A stretch of DNA of 49,972 nucleotides from Scleroderma bovista (GCA_037178675.1 JAYMGJ010000095.1:1-49972), one strand, 5' to 3'; shown: positions 1 to 12,029, numbered from the stretch's first letter. Notes: a model not told the origin generated them from the sequence alone. Made by a program: numbers and translations.

Positions 1-325
1 TAAGCTTTATTATTTATTGTCAAGCAATTAATTCCTCCTGTAGGCCTTGGAAAAAACCTCCGACCCCTGTCCATCCAAGGGCGCCACTTTAAGGGAAGTA
101 GTCATGCTCTCATTCCATACGGCAATGATTAATGGGCTTATGAACAGGCATTTATCACACCCTTTAATCACCAAGTATTTTTTGATCGGGCAGTTTTTCG
201 TGTTGCAGTGACCAATGTAAAGGTTTATTGTTGGGTGACGTTTATTGTCAGGCGACGTTGAGCGAGGGGGTCCATGTTTGATCTACTCCAACCTACTTTG
301 ACCACCATTATTGCTGGCTGAAGTG

Positions 326-333
326 TATTTAAA
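326..333 (+). promoter_or_regulatory. TATA-like box of the F-box gene
   Basis: The sequence TATTTAAA lies 60 bases before the ATG at 393. That distance suits a fungal core promoter. The only support is position and composition. Confidence 0.35.
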
Positions 334-392
334 GAGGATCAGCAATAACCCCATCCAGTCTCATAACCATCCAGCTCCATCTAAACACCATC

Positions 393-2299
393 ATGGGCCA
401 TGTACAAAGTCGACTTCCTAGGGTGCCAGTCACCTCACGTAGTGATGATTCACTTGTACAGGTAAGAGGTGCTCTGGATGTTATTCAAGTGACACTAATA
501 ATCATCTAGACAAATCATCTGAAGCGCAAGGCGTACGAGAGCCAGGATTTAGATACTCTTCCCCTCGCAAAGGTTGCTCACGTTCTCTCGGAGGTGCATA
601 TGGCCTCGTGGTTGTGGGATCCTACTGAACAAATCATCTAGACACATCATCTAAAGTGCAAGGCATACAAGAGCCAGGATTTAGACTCTCTCCCCCCTGC
701 AAAAGTTGCTCGCGCTCTCTCGGAGGTGAGTATGACGTTGTGGCTGTGGGACCCCTACTGAACAGAAACCCTCTTTTAAGCTGTGCAAGGGCCAGGGCCA
801 GGAGGTTCTGTTTCCCTCTGCAGATATTGTATCCCCACTGGCATGCGAGGATCAGGCTTTGGATCCCGCCCCCCCTGAAAAAGTTGCCCATGTCTTCTTG
901 AAGGTGATTATGGTGTCCTTGTTGTTGCTATCAGGACCATTAATTCAGCTGGAAGGTCGACAATTCTGCAAATCCTTTGCTAACCAGAAGAATTGAGTGC
1001 TTCGTCCTGCAGCTCCCTAATGAACTTCTGAATCTCATCGCCACCCTTCTTCCCCAGCACTCCCTTCTGGTATTGACTCATGTGTGCAAGCTATTCAGAG
1101 AGATTGCCGCACCACATTATTTTGCCCTCCTTGAATTCTCAATTCCTCATGACGATTCTCTGACCCTAGATGCCAAAGGATGTGAAGCATTATTGGTATG
1201 GCAGCAGACGGATGCATTCGTTGTCCCAAAGTGTATCTATTTTTCTACCTCACGCGCTGCAGATCGTCATTTCCATGCCCTGCGGATCTTCTTAAAATCC
1301 CTAACGGACCTCAATGTCCCTCGGGTATATATATTCGCCTTCTCTGGACCCTACAAGCCAACAATCGCATTCTTGGACCTCCTGGAAACTATCTGTTCCT
1401 AATGCAAGGAGTTGTCTTGCCATGGCACAGGGGAAGGGGGGAGCGAGTCCCGACTCAGCCTTGCTGTCAGGACTCCCGACTGCCAGAGCAAGCTCCAGGT
1501 TTTAGAGATTGCAACGACACTTTTTTTCACTCCATTATCCATTGCTTTCACACTCACAACTTTGCGGAATGCACCATTGATGAAGCTTAGGCTCACGAAT
1601 ACAGGACTTACCATTACTGAATGGATGTCCTTTCTCAAGGATTTGCATTTGAAGCATCTCTGCATACTGGAGATAGAAGCCCTCTGTCCTGTGCAGGGCC
1701 TAGTCAATTTTTTGTCACGCCACAAACTGGATACACTCGTTATCAGCTCCTTAGCTAACATTACAGACCAACTTCATCCACGCCTCAGCCCATCACGGCA
1801 CACTCGCTCAGCGATCCCGTTGTCCTTCCTACATCCTTTCTTTGTTGCGTTATGTCGACATCTCCAACAACCTTGAATACCTTGGGCTATGGCTTGGGCG
1901 ATCAAGCCTCAGTGACTTTTTCATCTCAGATGTCCTGTCTTGCACAGAACATTTCCCTGCACTGCAAGACCTTTTTGTGCACATTCCTATTGGAATGGAT
2001 ACTCGTGCCCTGGCTTGCCCAACACACTTTCAATCATGTTTCGTCAAATACTTAATGCTTCATATTCAGGAATCTGATATACTAGTGCATCCATTCACCT
2101 GCCTTTTGTTCCCGGCTGAAGAGTCTTTTAGTCACATTGTGCACAGTGGTTACCTGCTTTCCTGGCCATAGAGGCCCTCTCCTTGTTCACCAATAGCTCA
2201 AGGTCTGATGATGATCTGGAAGATATCTTCCACTCCTTTACTCCATCCGATCCAAGGATAAGTATTGTAAGGCCCTATAAGTACTGCGAGGCTGCATGA
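393..2299 (+). pseudogene. F-box / leucine-rich-type protein gene, multi-exon, broken
   Basis: F-box proteins link substrates to the SKP1-cullin ubiquitin ligase. The model starts at ATG 393 and has exons 393-461, 510-593, 642-725, 781-903 and 956 onward, joined in phase by introns of 48-55 nt with GT-AG ends (donors GTAAGA, GTGCAT, GTGAGT, GTGATT). The fifth exon carries the F-box core LPNELLNLIATLLPQHSLLV followed by VCKLFREIA. The part after 1400 is leucine-rich, as in many basidiomycete F-box proteins. An in-frame TAA at 1400-1402 is followed by open reading in the same frame to 1876. Similar coding potential then continues in the next frame (about 1842-2171) and, after another shift, to 2299. 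One nonsense change and two frame changes are therefore needed, although unseen introns could explain one of the shifts. The F-box assignment is fairly sure. The 3' structure is not. Confidence 0.6.
510..773 (+). repeat. Tandem exon-plus-intron duplication in the F-box gene
   Basis: Exons 510-593 and 642-725 are both exactly 84 nt (28 codons) and start 132 nt apart. They encode matching peptides of the pattern H-L-K-x-K-A-Y-x-S-Q-D-L-D. The introns that follow are also similar, each with a CTACTGAAC branch-site-like string. The fourth exon ends with a related P-E-K-V-A-H-V segment, so it may be a third, older copy. Confidence 0.7.
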
Positions 2300-2350
2300 G
2301 GCCCGAACATTGACCTTTGTATCCCTTCCAGTGTCTCTAACAGCATTTCG

Positions 2351-2480
2351 TGTGTCTATGTACCAGTGTTGTGTCTATGTACCAGTGTCTTGTGTCTATG
2401 TACCAGTGTCTATGTACCAGTGTCTATGTACCAGTGTCTTGTGCCTATCTACCAGTGTCATGTACTCGTGTCTCAGTCTC
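2351..2480 (+). repeat. Minisatellite, about 14-bp unit
   Basis: About seven degenerate copies of TGTCTATGTACCAG, some spaced by an extra TTG. They lie just beyond the F-box pseudogene. The small open frames over it are artefacts of the repeat. From 2481 to 2846 I see nothing else. Confidence 0.8.
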
Positions 2481-2977
2481 AGTGTCTCCAGCTGTCGGCA
2501 TGTCGATCCTTTCCCCTCTGATCTTTCTATAATACATCTATGGACACTTGTTAATTCCGAGGTCTCCTGCTGAGTTGGGTTTCAGTTTATAGCCCTCGCC
2601 CCCACATTTTAGCAACCCATCCTACTTCATCCTCACTCCTTAGTGTAGTTATTTAAAAAAAATACCAATAACTGTAATGATAAACAGTCAATGACAAGTA
2701 AACAAGAAAATCTGACTTGCGATTGATTACAACGGTAAGCAGCCTTCATTTTGAAGATACTATTCTCATCAAGTCCATGTCTACAGGCATATCCTACACG
2801 ACTCATTCCACTACTTCCTGCTCCTGCTACTCCACCCATGCATATTTCATACTCCCTTCATATATTTCGTACTCCTCCACGTGAGAGAAATGGTACGGTT
2901 CCCATTCTTGAGTCCTTCACCAGTTAACAGTGTTACCACCACATGGCAGTCTTGATCACATACTGTCATTTGCAGTA

Positions 2978-5810
2978 AGATAGGGCTCATGCAAACCTGA
3001 CCAACATCACGTGATGTGACAGACTGTGACACGGGTTTAGCATCAGCCCAGATAAGTGGTCGCAATGAAAACAATTAGCACTGTATACTACGATATGCTA
3101 CAATTCTATTAGTAGTTGGCCAATATTATGGTATGGAATGCCTCAGATAATGTGGGCTTCGTCAAGCTCCTTTAAGATTCCCTCTGGCAGGACACGGTGA
3201 CCTCGATACCTTCTATTTTCCCACGCAGCTTGCTTGCCATTCAACCCTTTGCGATAAGCATCAATAAAACGGGATGATCGATTAGAAAATCTGTTGAGGC
3301 ATTTTAATTCCCAGGCCTAATCTGCATTGCTCAAGAAATAAACTCACTGTTGCATACACTCGATCAGAGTGGACTCCAGTGCCATTTCAACATTTTTCTC
3401 CATATCCACAGACTTCGATGTTGGTGGGTACAATTGGTAGAGGCACTTGGCATATCCCCAGCATTGCTCAATAAAGTTGAGCTCACAATGAAATTTGGGC
3501 AATATGATACACCCAAATCCATGTGACTTGCAAAGTGTTTCCAGCATGGAGGGAACATTGATGAAGTCAGGTTGATTGAAGAGAATTTGGTGGCAACAGC
3601 ACCGAGTCTCCCCCTCCTTGCACTTGAAATCTTTGCATTGTGCCCGGAGCTTTTCCACATTATTAAATCCATGCTCCTTTAGGATCTGTGCCATCCCCTT
3701 AAACTTTCCAGCATGCGCGTGACTCTCAGGGAAATAAAATGGCTGTGTTGTACCATCAGAAAGGTTACCATCAGCCATACGGACCTTTTTCTTTAGAGCT
3801 TTCCCATTTGGTCCTCGGACAATTTTCCCAGCACTGTCCATCACCGTTGCATCAACTCCCCACTCCTGGATCCCCTTTGGCATTTGACGAGCAGAGAGAG
3901 CATCCTCAGCACGTTTGAGGTGAGTGGGAGCATTATCAAAAATGAAGACATGGTCCAAATCTGAATAGTACTTGGAGAGGAGGTCAATGGCTTTCGCCAT
4001 CTGTGCAAGGATGTCCTCAGCTGTAAAATAGCCATCCTGTGCCTTTCCAGCCCTAAAAACAACCCTTGCACACTCTTTTCCGTCAGGGGACTTGCACCAG
4101 CCATATTCAGGTGAGACGAAGTCGGAAATCATGATGGATTCTCCTTCCCCCTTTGGTTGCAGTGTGGCTCTGGCACCTTTTTCCACCCAGCCAGATTGGC
4201 AACAATCATTGGCATAGAAGGTTGACTTGTCATGTCATTACAGGTCGGACACCAGGTGATAGCGGCACCTCTGTGACCCCATCCTTTAGCCACTTCCTCA
4301 TTCAGGGTTCGAGTTGTGTCCAAGCTGGGATGAAGTGGTTTTGGCGGTAAGATATAACATCGGGGCATTCATGTCCATCAACATATTGGCCACAATGGTT
4401 GCACTGCCACCGGTAGCCAAGTTTGTGCATCCAGTGTTTTGCAGTAGCAAGTGATATGACTTTCTTCATCCCAAACTTTCGTTGAACACCTTTATCTGAT
4501 AGATATTCCACAATGTCACCTGCTTTCACATATTTTCCAACAGTCTGAAGGTGGAGATGGAGGTTGGCAGCAAGATCCTCGTGTTTGATCATCGAAATTC
4601 TCCCAATACCCCGCTGATCAACTGGGAGGTCACCACAATTGAGGATATAGGCCTTCAACCATAATCAGAGCTTCCGTGCGAAATATTTTCCCTTCATGGC
4701 AACGTTGGCTGTTCCAAGAGAGGCAGCCATCCAATGTGAGCTTTGGATGCCCTTGGCTTCAGCTTTTCGTGTCAAGTCAATGAATGTCCACAGGAAGGTC
4801 TTCATTCATTCAAGGCGCTGACATAGGGTCAGGGGTAAGTTTGGCCATTTGCGACCAGTCCCTGATGCTCAGAGTGGCCGCAACAACAGCTTTAGATCAG
4901 CTAACACATCTTCTGTGGATTCAAGTGATGGTGACATGTGCAGCTCGATGCTGTAATCACATCCCATTTTTGCATCATATTCAATATCATTGTCCTGGTG
5001 TTCTGAGTCCTCGACATCATCCACAGCACTTTGATCCATAGGTGACTCATCCCCATCATTCCCAGTTTCGCTGAGGGACATCTCATTGGCATCTAATGGA
5101 TGTCCAGCATGAAAGGTGGATTCCCAGCCAATCTCCAGCTCATACGCTCGGTGTGTGCACTCCGTTCCATGTCTCAGATAGTTGGCCTCATCAGCAAGAG
5201 CTTCAGGGGTGTTTGTACTCAAGGGAATGTTGAGAACATTGGCTGATTGGATGGGGGCATTTAAGGAAGGTAAGTTTTGAGCTATATTGGCTTCTTTGTC
5301 TAATGTGATGCTTTCCGTGCTAGATTCAATGCTACGAGTCATTGAAAGCGAGCCATTACTGGGAGTCTAAACACGAGGTCAAGTTGGAACCACACTGTGA
5401 GCCACAAACTCACATTTTTGTCATAACCACTGATGGACTGAACCCGGGCCCTCTTCCATGAATATGCTCCTAGGTTTTCAAGCTTGATTTCGGTGTAACG
5501 CCGGCGTCGGCCCATCTGCTTTCACAACCACAAGGAGATTCGGAGAAGAACCACGTGCTGGAGGTAAATTCTTTTATTTTATTCACTCAACTTCGTGCTG
5601 ACAACCTCATTTTTTCAAAATACACCTCAGCATCATAGAATCAAAAATTCTGTAACCTAGAGAATCACATAAACCTTGTATTCCAACTACTCTAGGTTGT
5701 AGATTTTTCATTAGAATCATTACATCATTCATTTTTGATTTACATCGGATTTGTCACGTTTGTCACCCTCCAACCATGTGACATTGGTCAGGTTTGCATG
5801 AGCCCTATCT
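2978..5810 (-). mobile_element. Tc1/IS630-like DNA transposon with TA target duplication
   Basis: The termini are perfect inverted repeats of about 27 bp (2978-3004 and 5784-5810) beginning AGATAGGGCTCATGCAAACC. They are flanked by TA at 2976-2977 and 5811-5812. TA duplication is the hallmark of Tc1/mariner and IS630 relatives. Inside is one degenerate minus-strand transposase gene. The element interrupts a coding exon of the WD-repeat gene. Reading straight across one TA copy gives an uninterrupted frame, so both boundaries are exact. The region 5343-5783 is non-coding 5' sequence of the element. Confidence 0.88.
3143..5342 (-). pseudogene. DDE transposase (IS630/Tc1-like, basidiomycete type), decayed
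   Basis: This catalysed cut-and-paste transposition of the surrounding element. The gene starts near 5342 with an acidic N-terminal exon (to about 4869). A damaged stretch around 4650-4870 contains the family's W-T-F-I-D-L and Y-F-A-R-K-L type segments. A clear domain at 4658-4302 follows (KAYILNCGDLP, HLHLQTVGKYV, FGMKKVISLATAKHWM). The catalytic domain runs from about 4240 to 3344. The three acidic residues are the D of HDKSTFYAND, the D of FIFDNAPTHLKR and the E of LNFIEQCWGYAK. The C-terminal exon, about 3315-3143, reads NRSSRFIDAYRKGLNGKQAA, then RYRGHRVLPEG. At least one frame change (near 4230), a stop near 4795 and doubtful splice phases make it inactive. Confidence 0.8.
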
Positions 5811-7240
5811 TACAAATATTCTGATCACAACCACGGCCACCAATTGTGTGACAGCTTGCAGAATCACCCACAAAATGTATAAAGTGGTAGGTCCCTCTTT
5901 TGTTCCTTGATGCCTGGTTGATACTTTCTTCCACATAGAAATGGTGATATTGTTTTCATTGCTTGATGTTGCTGCCACAATGAGATGAACATCGCCAGCG
6001 TCATGGGTCTTCATATGTGTGTCAGTTGTTGCCAATGGTAAAATGGCTTGTCTCACAGTCACAGTTTGGACTCATCCAACGGAAGAGTGTCGCAATGTTT
6101 GAACTCGCTCACTGGTAGCTTTATCGAACACGTGGATGAACCCATCATCGCTTCTGCCTATAACCATTGTCACCCCCGCTGGAAGTGCAACTTGTTTTGG
6201 GTATGTCTTCTTTGGATTTGTGTCGTATGTTCTAATACATACAGTGTCATCCATTCTGTGGAGACTGAATCCGTTAACAGCATTATTGATGACAAAACAG
6301 CTGCGCCCTGGATCTACAGCGGTGCTTCCGCTGCAGTCACTTCGTAAGAATTAGTTACAAAATTGTATCCAATACTTACATCATTCTGCCAGTGGTCTTC
6401 GTTGCAAGAACTACTCCGTCCTTCCCGCGAAGCGTGTGTCTTAAATCTCAGTTAGTCGTTACAATTGACCACTGGTGATTTCTTACATTTCTCCGTCAAA
6501 CATCCCAAAGACCAGGATATCAGCCCCTTGGAAGTACACAGCCCGTGGAACAGTGGTTGGCAATTCCACGCTGAAGACAGTGCACAAGGTACACTTGGTG
6601 TCTACTGACCAGACTTGAACTTGTTTATCCCGAGTTCCAGTAATAAGCCGATGGCCCATTGTGCTCATACCCATGATTTCATGCCCTGCCCCCACCCTTT
6701 GTGCCAGCGTTTCTTCAAATTCAGTCATCATCGTGGTAGAGCATTGCTTCCAAAGTAAAATGTACCCCAGTCCTGTCCCACAGCAAAGTATCTCATTGCT
6801 ATCGCCATCATGGGTCATCCACACGGCACAAGTAATGGGATCTTGAGCATTTCGTGTCTGGCTAGGTTTGCGAAGTTCCATCTTGTTTTGTAAGTCCCAT
6901 AATCGTAATCCATCGAAACCTGTGAATCTTCAGTATTTGCTAGGCCATAGGATGACTGCTTACCTCCACTTGCAAGAAGACCACCAGAGTCTGAAATGGC
7001 CAAGCATAATATGGCGTCTTGGTGAGTGGAAAGCGACCTGCCAAACTGTACTTGTTCGCTGACTTGAAGGGTGATAAGTTCATGCTAAGGCCAATGTTCC
7101 TCCTGTCCTGCCCGCTCCACCATTTATCTATCATGGGTAGCTAGGATACACTTTTGTTGTCCTGTAATCGTACTCCATCCTTCATCATTGCTGTGCACCT
7201 TGTGTTAACATTTTTCGCTTTCATGCATTCTGTCGCTTGT

Positions 7241-8480
7241 TGTCATATCCATACTTTTCCAGTCGCAACTCCGGTCTAACCATTGCCCGCCTGACCTCTC
7301 CTTAGGCATAGATGCAACTCCGGATCTAGTCCGGCCATCTCCAGCCCTATAGCTGCACTCCAGCTCAACTCCGGTCACTACGTCCATCTCCGCCTCAGGA
7401 CTAACCCCTGTCTTCCTACAGACAGATCCGCGGTCTAACTCCTCTGTGTCGGACCTGTACCTACCACTAGTCGCTACTCCAGTTTCAGTCCGGCCACTCC
7501 CTTAGCCTTGTCTGCGACATAGCCCAACTCTGGCTGGTACATCCAACTCCGGCTCAGTTCTGCTCCTGCTCCTGCTCCGCTTCCTCTGTCAGCTCCACCA
7601 AAGGCTTAGGACATTTCCATGTCCAACTCCGGACCTTCCTCCGGCTACTCCGCCCTTCCTCCACCTGTGCACTCCCTCCGCTCTTGCACTTCCTCCGGTC
7701 CCGCTTCCTCCGGTCCTGGACATCGCTCTGGACTTAACATTAGTTAAGTCCACCTCTGACCCTTACCTGTCCTCTTCCAACCTAGTTCCCTTGTCCCTGC
7801 TTTTCCTCTGTCGTCCCTGTAACTCTAGTTCCCCGTGTCTGCTCCCGCTCCGGTTTGTTTTCCTGTCCCTGGTTTGTTTTCCTGTACCTGCTTTATTTTC
7901 CTGTCCATTTCTGCTCTGTCCCTTGTCCCAACTAAGGTGTTTACTTGTCACCATATATACTCACCTCTAGTCTCTTTACTATATAAACTACCGTACTCTG
8001 GCCTAGTAGATCCTTAGATCAAATCTCGACTAAGATACTCCCCACTCTGTACTACCCATTATGCTCTCCTAATCCATCTGTTCATCTGAACTCCTGAACT
8101 CCGGCCAACTTCGGCCTCCGTCCTATCTCGTCCCCTTGGTCCTATGTCCAATCCTAGCAAGTCTCCTACTTGCACAAGGGCAAAAGCCACCTCTGTCCCA
8201 GACTCGACACTAGACCTCTCAGGACTATCCCACCTCTGGGATGTCCTTCACTCCGGACAAGCTGCGCTCAACTCCGGACCACTTTCCCGCAGTCCGGACT
8301 TACTCCGCAAAAACCCGGACTTACTCCCTGTGCTCCTCTAGTGCCCGGACTTTGTTCGTTTGACCCAGACTTGACTCTCCGCACTAAGTAGCACCTACTA
8401 GTGTCTGGACTTACCTCCTCATTAGTTCCCTGCACCTCTGGACCTCCTAGTAAGATCGTTGAGGAGAACCGGTCTTGACA
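7241..8480 (+). mobile_element. Solo LTR, family A, copy 1
   Basis: A 1240-bp sequence starts TGTCATATCC and ends GGTCTTGACA. It is flanked by the 5-bp duplication CTTGT (7236-7240 and 8481-8485), so it is a precise solo LTR. It is full of AACTCCGG-type motifs. It carries a promoter-like block (TTTACTTGTCACC, TATATAC, then TATATAAAC near 7980) on the plus strand, which sets the orientation. It shares that block and its CTTGACA end with LTR family B at 40.4 kb. No internal region is attached. The open frames here are not genes. Confidence 0.88.
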
Positions 8481-8662
8481 CTTGTTATATTTCTTGTTGT
8501 GCGTTGTGATCGTTTTTAGCTTTCATTTCATTGGTGATAAGCAGTGTTTGGATACTATGGGTGGCTATGGTTGCAAGGCGAGTATTAAATTGCACGTTGT
8601 TAACATTTTCATTGAGATACTGATGGTAGGTATGGTGAACAATCGTGGGTAAGCTCTAAATT

Positions 8663-10789
8663 CACTTCAGTCAACCCCCTAAGTAGACCTATTAGGTACA
8701 TATCCTTCTACAGATGTATCCACCTAATAGGTGTTCGCGTGTTGGGAATTCCCAGCCTCTGGTGCTTGCTGGGTTTTTGCCAGTACTATCAAATTATGAG
8801 GTTGGCAAAATGAATTATGTTTAAAATAATAATAATTTTTGCAATATAAGGTAGTGGCAGGGGTCTCTCCTGGAGTTTCTCCAGACAAAATAGACCTATT
8901 CTTATGTGATAAATGCAACCAAATATGGATTGTGCTGGGCTTTCACCAGTTGAAAATGGACCCTAATGGGGGCTATATGGGACTTTTACCAGCTGGAAAT
9001 GGACCTTAATAATAAAAAAGCGTAGTGAAAGTGTACCCAAAGTGTATCAAAAAAGTTTAATCAAAGTGTACCAAAAAGTGTAATAAAGTGTACCAAAAAA
9101 GCGTAGTGAAAGTGTAATAAAAGTCCACCTAAAGTGTATCAAAAAGTGTAATATAAAGTGTACCAAAAAAGCATAGTGACAGTGGAACAAAAAGTGTAGT
9201 AAGCATGTATCAACAAGTGTAATAAAAGTGTACCAAAATAACATAGTAACAGTGTTGCCAAAGTGTAGTAAAAGTGTATCAAAATGTGTAATAAAAGTGT
9301 ACAAAAAAAGCGTAGTAAAAGCATAGTAAAAGTGTATCAAAAGTGTGCTAATGTTTATTACCAAAATTGCGGGGTATCCATTAGGAAGTGTGAGGTAGTG
9401 TTGATTACCAAAAATGCGTAGTATTGATTAGCAAATGTGTTGTGCCTTGATTAGATAAGCTCTGGAAGCACCACTACTGCCAAAACATTACCATATCTGG
9501 TCATAATAACATATGGGAGGCATGGGAAATTACCCCACAAAATGCAGAGATTTACAAAACAAATGCTATATCACACAACACAAAGCCTTTGCTGACCTAC
9601 ACATCATCCCAACAGCCTACTAATACTCCACAGGGCTTATATACAGCTGTTCCTGATATAATTAGATGCACAACCAATCTGAACCCTTAAGCTGTCGTCA
9701 CTAACCATGCATACTGCAGCATTGCACAAGCCATAGTCATAAGGTGTACATTTTCGCATTTTTTACATCTTGAATGATTTATGCCTTTAAATATCTCAGG
9801 AACAGCTGTATATAAGCCCTGTGGAGTATTAGTAGGCTGTTGGGATGATGTGTAGGTCAGCAAAGGCTTTGTGTTGTGTGATATAGCATTTGTTTTGTAA
9901 ATCTCTGCATTTTGTGGGGTAATTTCCCATGCCTCCCATATGTTATTATGACCAGATATGGTAATGTTTTGGCAGTAGTGGTGCTTCCAGAGCTTATCTA
10001 ATCAAGGCACAACACATTTGCTAATCAATACTACGCATTTTTGGTAATCAACACTACCTCACACTTCCTAATGGATACCCCGCAATTTTGGTAATAAACA
10101 TTAGCACACTTTTGATACACTTTTACTATGCTTTTACTACGCTTTTTTTGTACACTTTTATTACACATTTTGATACACTTTTACTACACTTTGGCAACAC
10201 TGTTACTATGCTATTTTGGTACACTTTTATTACACTTGTTGATACATGCTTACTACACTTTTTGTTCCACTGTCACTATGCTTTTTTGGTACACTTTATA
10301 TTACACTTTTTGATACACTTTAGGTGGACTTTTATTACACTTTCACTACGCTTTTTTGGTACACTTTATTACACTTTTTGGTACACTTTGATTAAACTTT
10401 TTTGATACACTTTGGGTACACTTTCACTACGCTTTTTTATTATTAAGGTCCATTTCCAGCTGGTAAAAGTCCCATATAGCCCCCATTAGGGTCCATTTTC
10501 AACTGGTGAAAGCCCAGCACAATCCATATTTGGTTGCATTTATCACATAAGAATAGGTCTATTTTGTCTGGAGAAACTCCAGGAGAGACCCCTGCCACTA
10601 CCTTATATTGCAAAAATTATTATTATTTTAAACATAATTCATTTTGCCAACCTCATAATTTGATAGTACTGGCAAAAACCCAGCAAGCACCAGAGGCTGG
10701 GAATTCCCAACACACGAACACCTATTAGGTGGATACATCTGTAGAAGGATATGTACCTAATAGGTCTACTTAGGGGGTTGACTGAAGTG
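8663..10789. mobile_element. Foldback DNA element with near-identical 1-kb inverted arms
   Basis: The left arm (8663 to about 9656) and right arm (about 9797 to 10789) are inverted copies of about 993 bp each, around a loop of about 140 bp. The ends read CACTTCAGTCAACC and its complement. A 7-bp direct repeat CTAAATT (8656-8662 and 10790-10796) flanks it. Within each arm is about 340 bp of short degenerate repeats (AAAGTGTACCAAAA, AAAGTGTAATAAAA). Matching open frames in the two arms are artefacts of these repeats. There is no transposase, so the element is non-autonomous. The termini resemble those of a second element at 27641. Target-site length suggests hAT- or KDZ-like machinery, but that is a guess. 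Confidence 0.9.
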
Positions 10790-10796
10790 CTAAATT

Positions 10797-10985
10797 GCAC
10801 ATTCTGATGCACCACTTACTAACTTTGGTGACAGTTATTATCACCCGGTGATTGAACAATGGTGGGTAAGCTCTAATTATGGTTGTGAGGTGAATATTAA
10901 GCTTTATTAAGCTTTAATTGCACCACTTATCACTTACCAACTTTGGTGACAGTTATTATCGTACGGTGATTTACTAGGGGGCACC
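10797..10985 (+). repeat. Direct repeats of about 118 bp around the foldback insertion
   Basis: Two copies share ACTTTGGTGACAGTTATTAT (near 10821 and 10939) and neighbouring bases. A third partial copy (GTGAACAAT..GTGGGTAAGCTCTAA) lies left of the foldback at 8633-8662 and recurs at 10849-10878. The foldback therefore landed inside a small tandem array. From 10986 to 11239 I see only AT-rich sequence with two degenerate CCTTACC repeats. Confidence 0.6.
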
Positions 10986-11239
10986 GGTAGTGAACGAGAC
11001 CCAGCCATTCAGGTGTATGGCCTCAGGTGGCGACGATAAGTTCCCAATGTTATTGTCTTTGCAGGGGTTCTGGTGAGTGATCCGTGATCCGCATATTCGC
11101 CTTACCTCGTAGGGCCTTTTTGTTGCCCAGTGATTTTTTGGGTGAATCTGATTGTCGGTTGAGACTGGTTAGTGATCCGCACATTTGCCTTACCTTTATA
11201 ATATGATGCCTTATCCTCCACCATGCACCCAGGACCACC

Positions 11240-12029
11240 ATGAGACAAGATTCCAACTCTCTGCGTGAAAAACAATCATGTACGCGATTTCGACCCTATT
11301 GGGCTCCATTGGGTGATAAATCATCGACCAAGTCAATGTCTTCCACCCCAACCCGCCTCACCCGCAGCAAGGTGATGACTTGGGACAGCCCCAGCCGAAC
11401 AAGTGAGGTATGTATGTCAGTACTGTTCTAGATGCTTGCTATAACATCATTAAAGGACTCGAGCTTCCACACTGCTATATCCCCCTCTGTTCACATCCAA
11501 TCCATGGGTATGATTTGTCTGTCTACTGGCTTCTCTTACTGATAACATAACTTAGACGGGAATGGTACAACAAAGTCTACCTCTAACACTTCATCCACCA
11601 CTTTGGCAAATAAAGCTTCTTTTAGCCGCACTCCTCTCACTCGTCAAAATGCGGTGGTGTGGGATCACCACTCAGGCGAGATGAGCAAGGTACGCAAGCC
11701 AGAATTTTTTGAAATGTATGTTGCCTAACCAGATATAGGATCCAAGTTTCCTTATGGCTGTTGATCGCCCCCCTGTACATTCAATTTGTGATGCCCATGG
11801 CCATCCTGCAGGGCTTCTGGGCCTCGATGGTACCCCCGACAGTCCTTCTGGTCCCACTCCACCTGGACATCCACCCTTGAATCCTTGTATTCCCCCTGAG
11901 TTGAAGCAGAGCATCCAAAATGTGATTCACCACAATTTACAAAAGTATGCTTGTCGGTGTAGAGACTGTCCTGTCTCTAGGTGTGTAGAGTTGCTGATAG
12001 TAGTACTGACACTGGACTCTCTACCTTAG
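11240..12029 (+). CDS. Unrecognised small protein, three exons
   Basis: The model has exons 11240-11407, 11576-11689 and 11739-12029, all in phase 0, giving about 190 residues. Introns are 168 nt (donor GTATGT) and 49 nt (donor GTACGC, branch-like GCCTAAC, acceptor ATATAG). Exon 1 ends with TPTRLTRSKVMTWDSPSRTS and exon 2 with SRTPLTRQNAVVWDHHSGEM. The two look like tandem copies of one exon. Exon 3 has a proline/glycine-rich stretch (TPDSPSGPTPPGHPP) and a C-terminal cysteine pattern C-R-C-R-D-C. I know of no family for it. Consistent phase and the duplicated exon argue for a real gene. There is no transcript evidence, and the long first intron is atypical. Confidence 0.4.

Larger units (their letters stand above)
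2847..7084 (-). pseudogene. WD-repeat protein gene with C-terminal membrane helix, transposon-interrupted
   Basis: This is a WD40 beta-propeller protein of a type common in Agaricomycetes. Exons in gene order are 7084-6964, 6919-6487, 6439-6380 and 6330-5813. The last exon resumes after the transposon at 2975 and ends at 2847. Visible blades include FDGLRLWDLQNK, DKQVQVWSVDTK and DGFIHVFDKATS. The introns are 44-49 nt with GTAAG donors. The final exon encodes a hydrophobic segment around LYILWVILQAVTQLVAVVV, a likely membrane anchor, then a short tail. There are two lesions: an in-frame TGA at 6072-6074 between SSVG and VQTV, and a DNA transposon (2978-5810) inserted within the helix codons. 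The 5' end is uncertain. The exon at 7084 opens at an acceptor and the initiating exon was not identified; ATG 7132-7134 is in another frame. Confidence 0.75.

Noticed and set aside
9047..10405. Matching 105-codon open frames in both arms of the foldback
   Set aside because: They are mirror copies over AAAGTGTACC-type simple repeats and have no protein-like composition.
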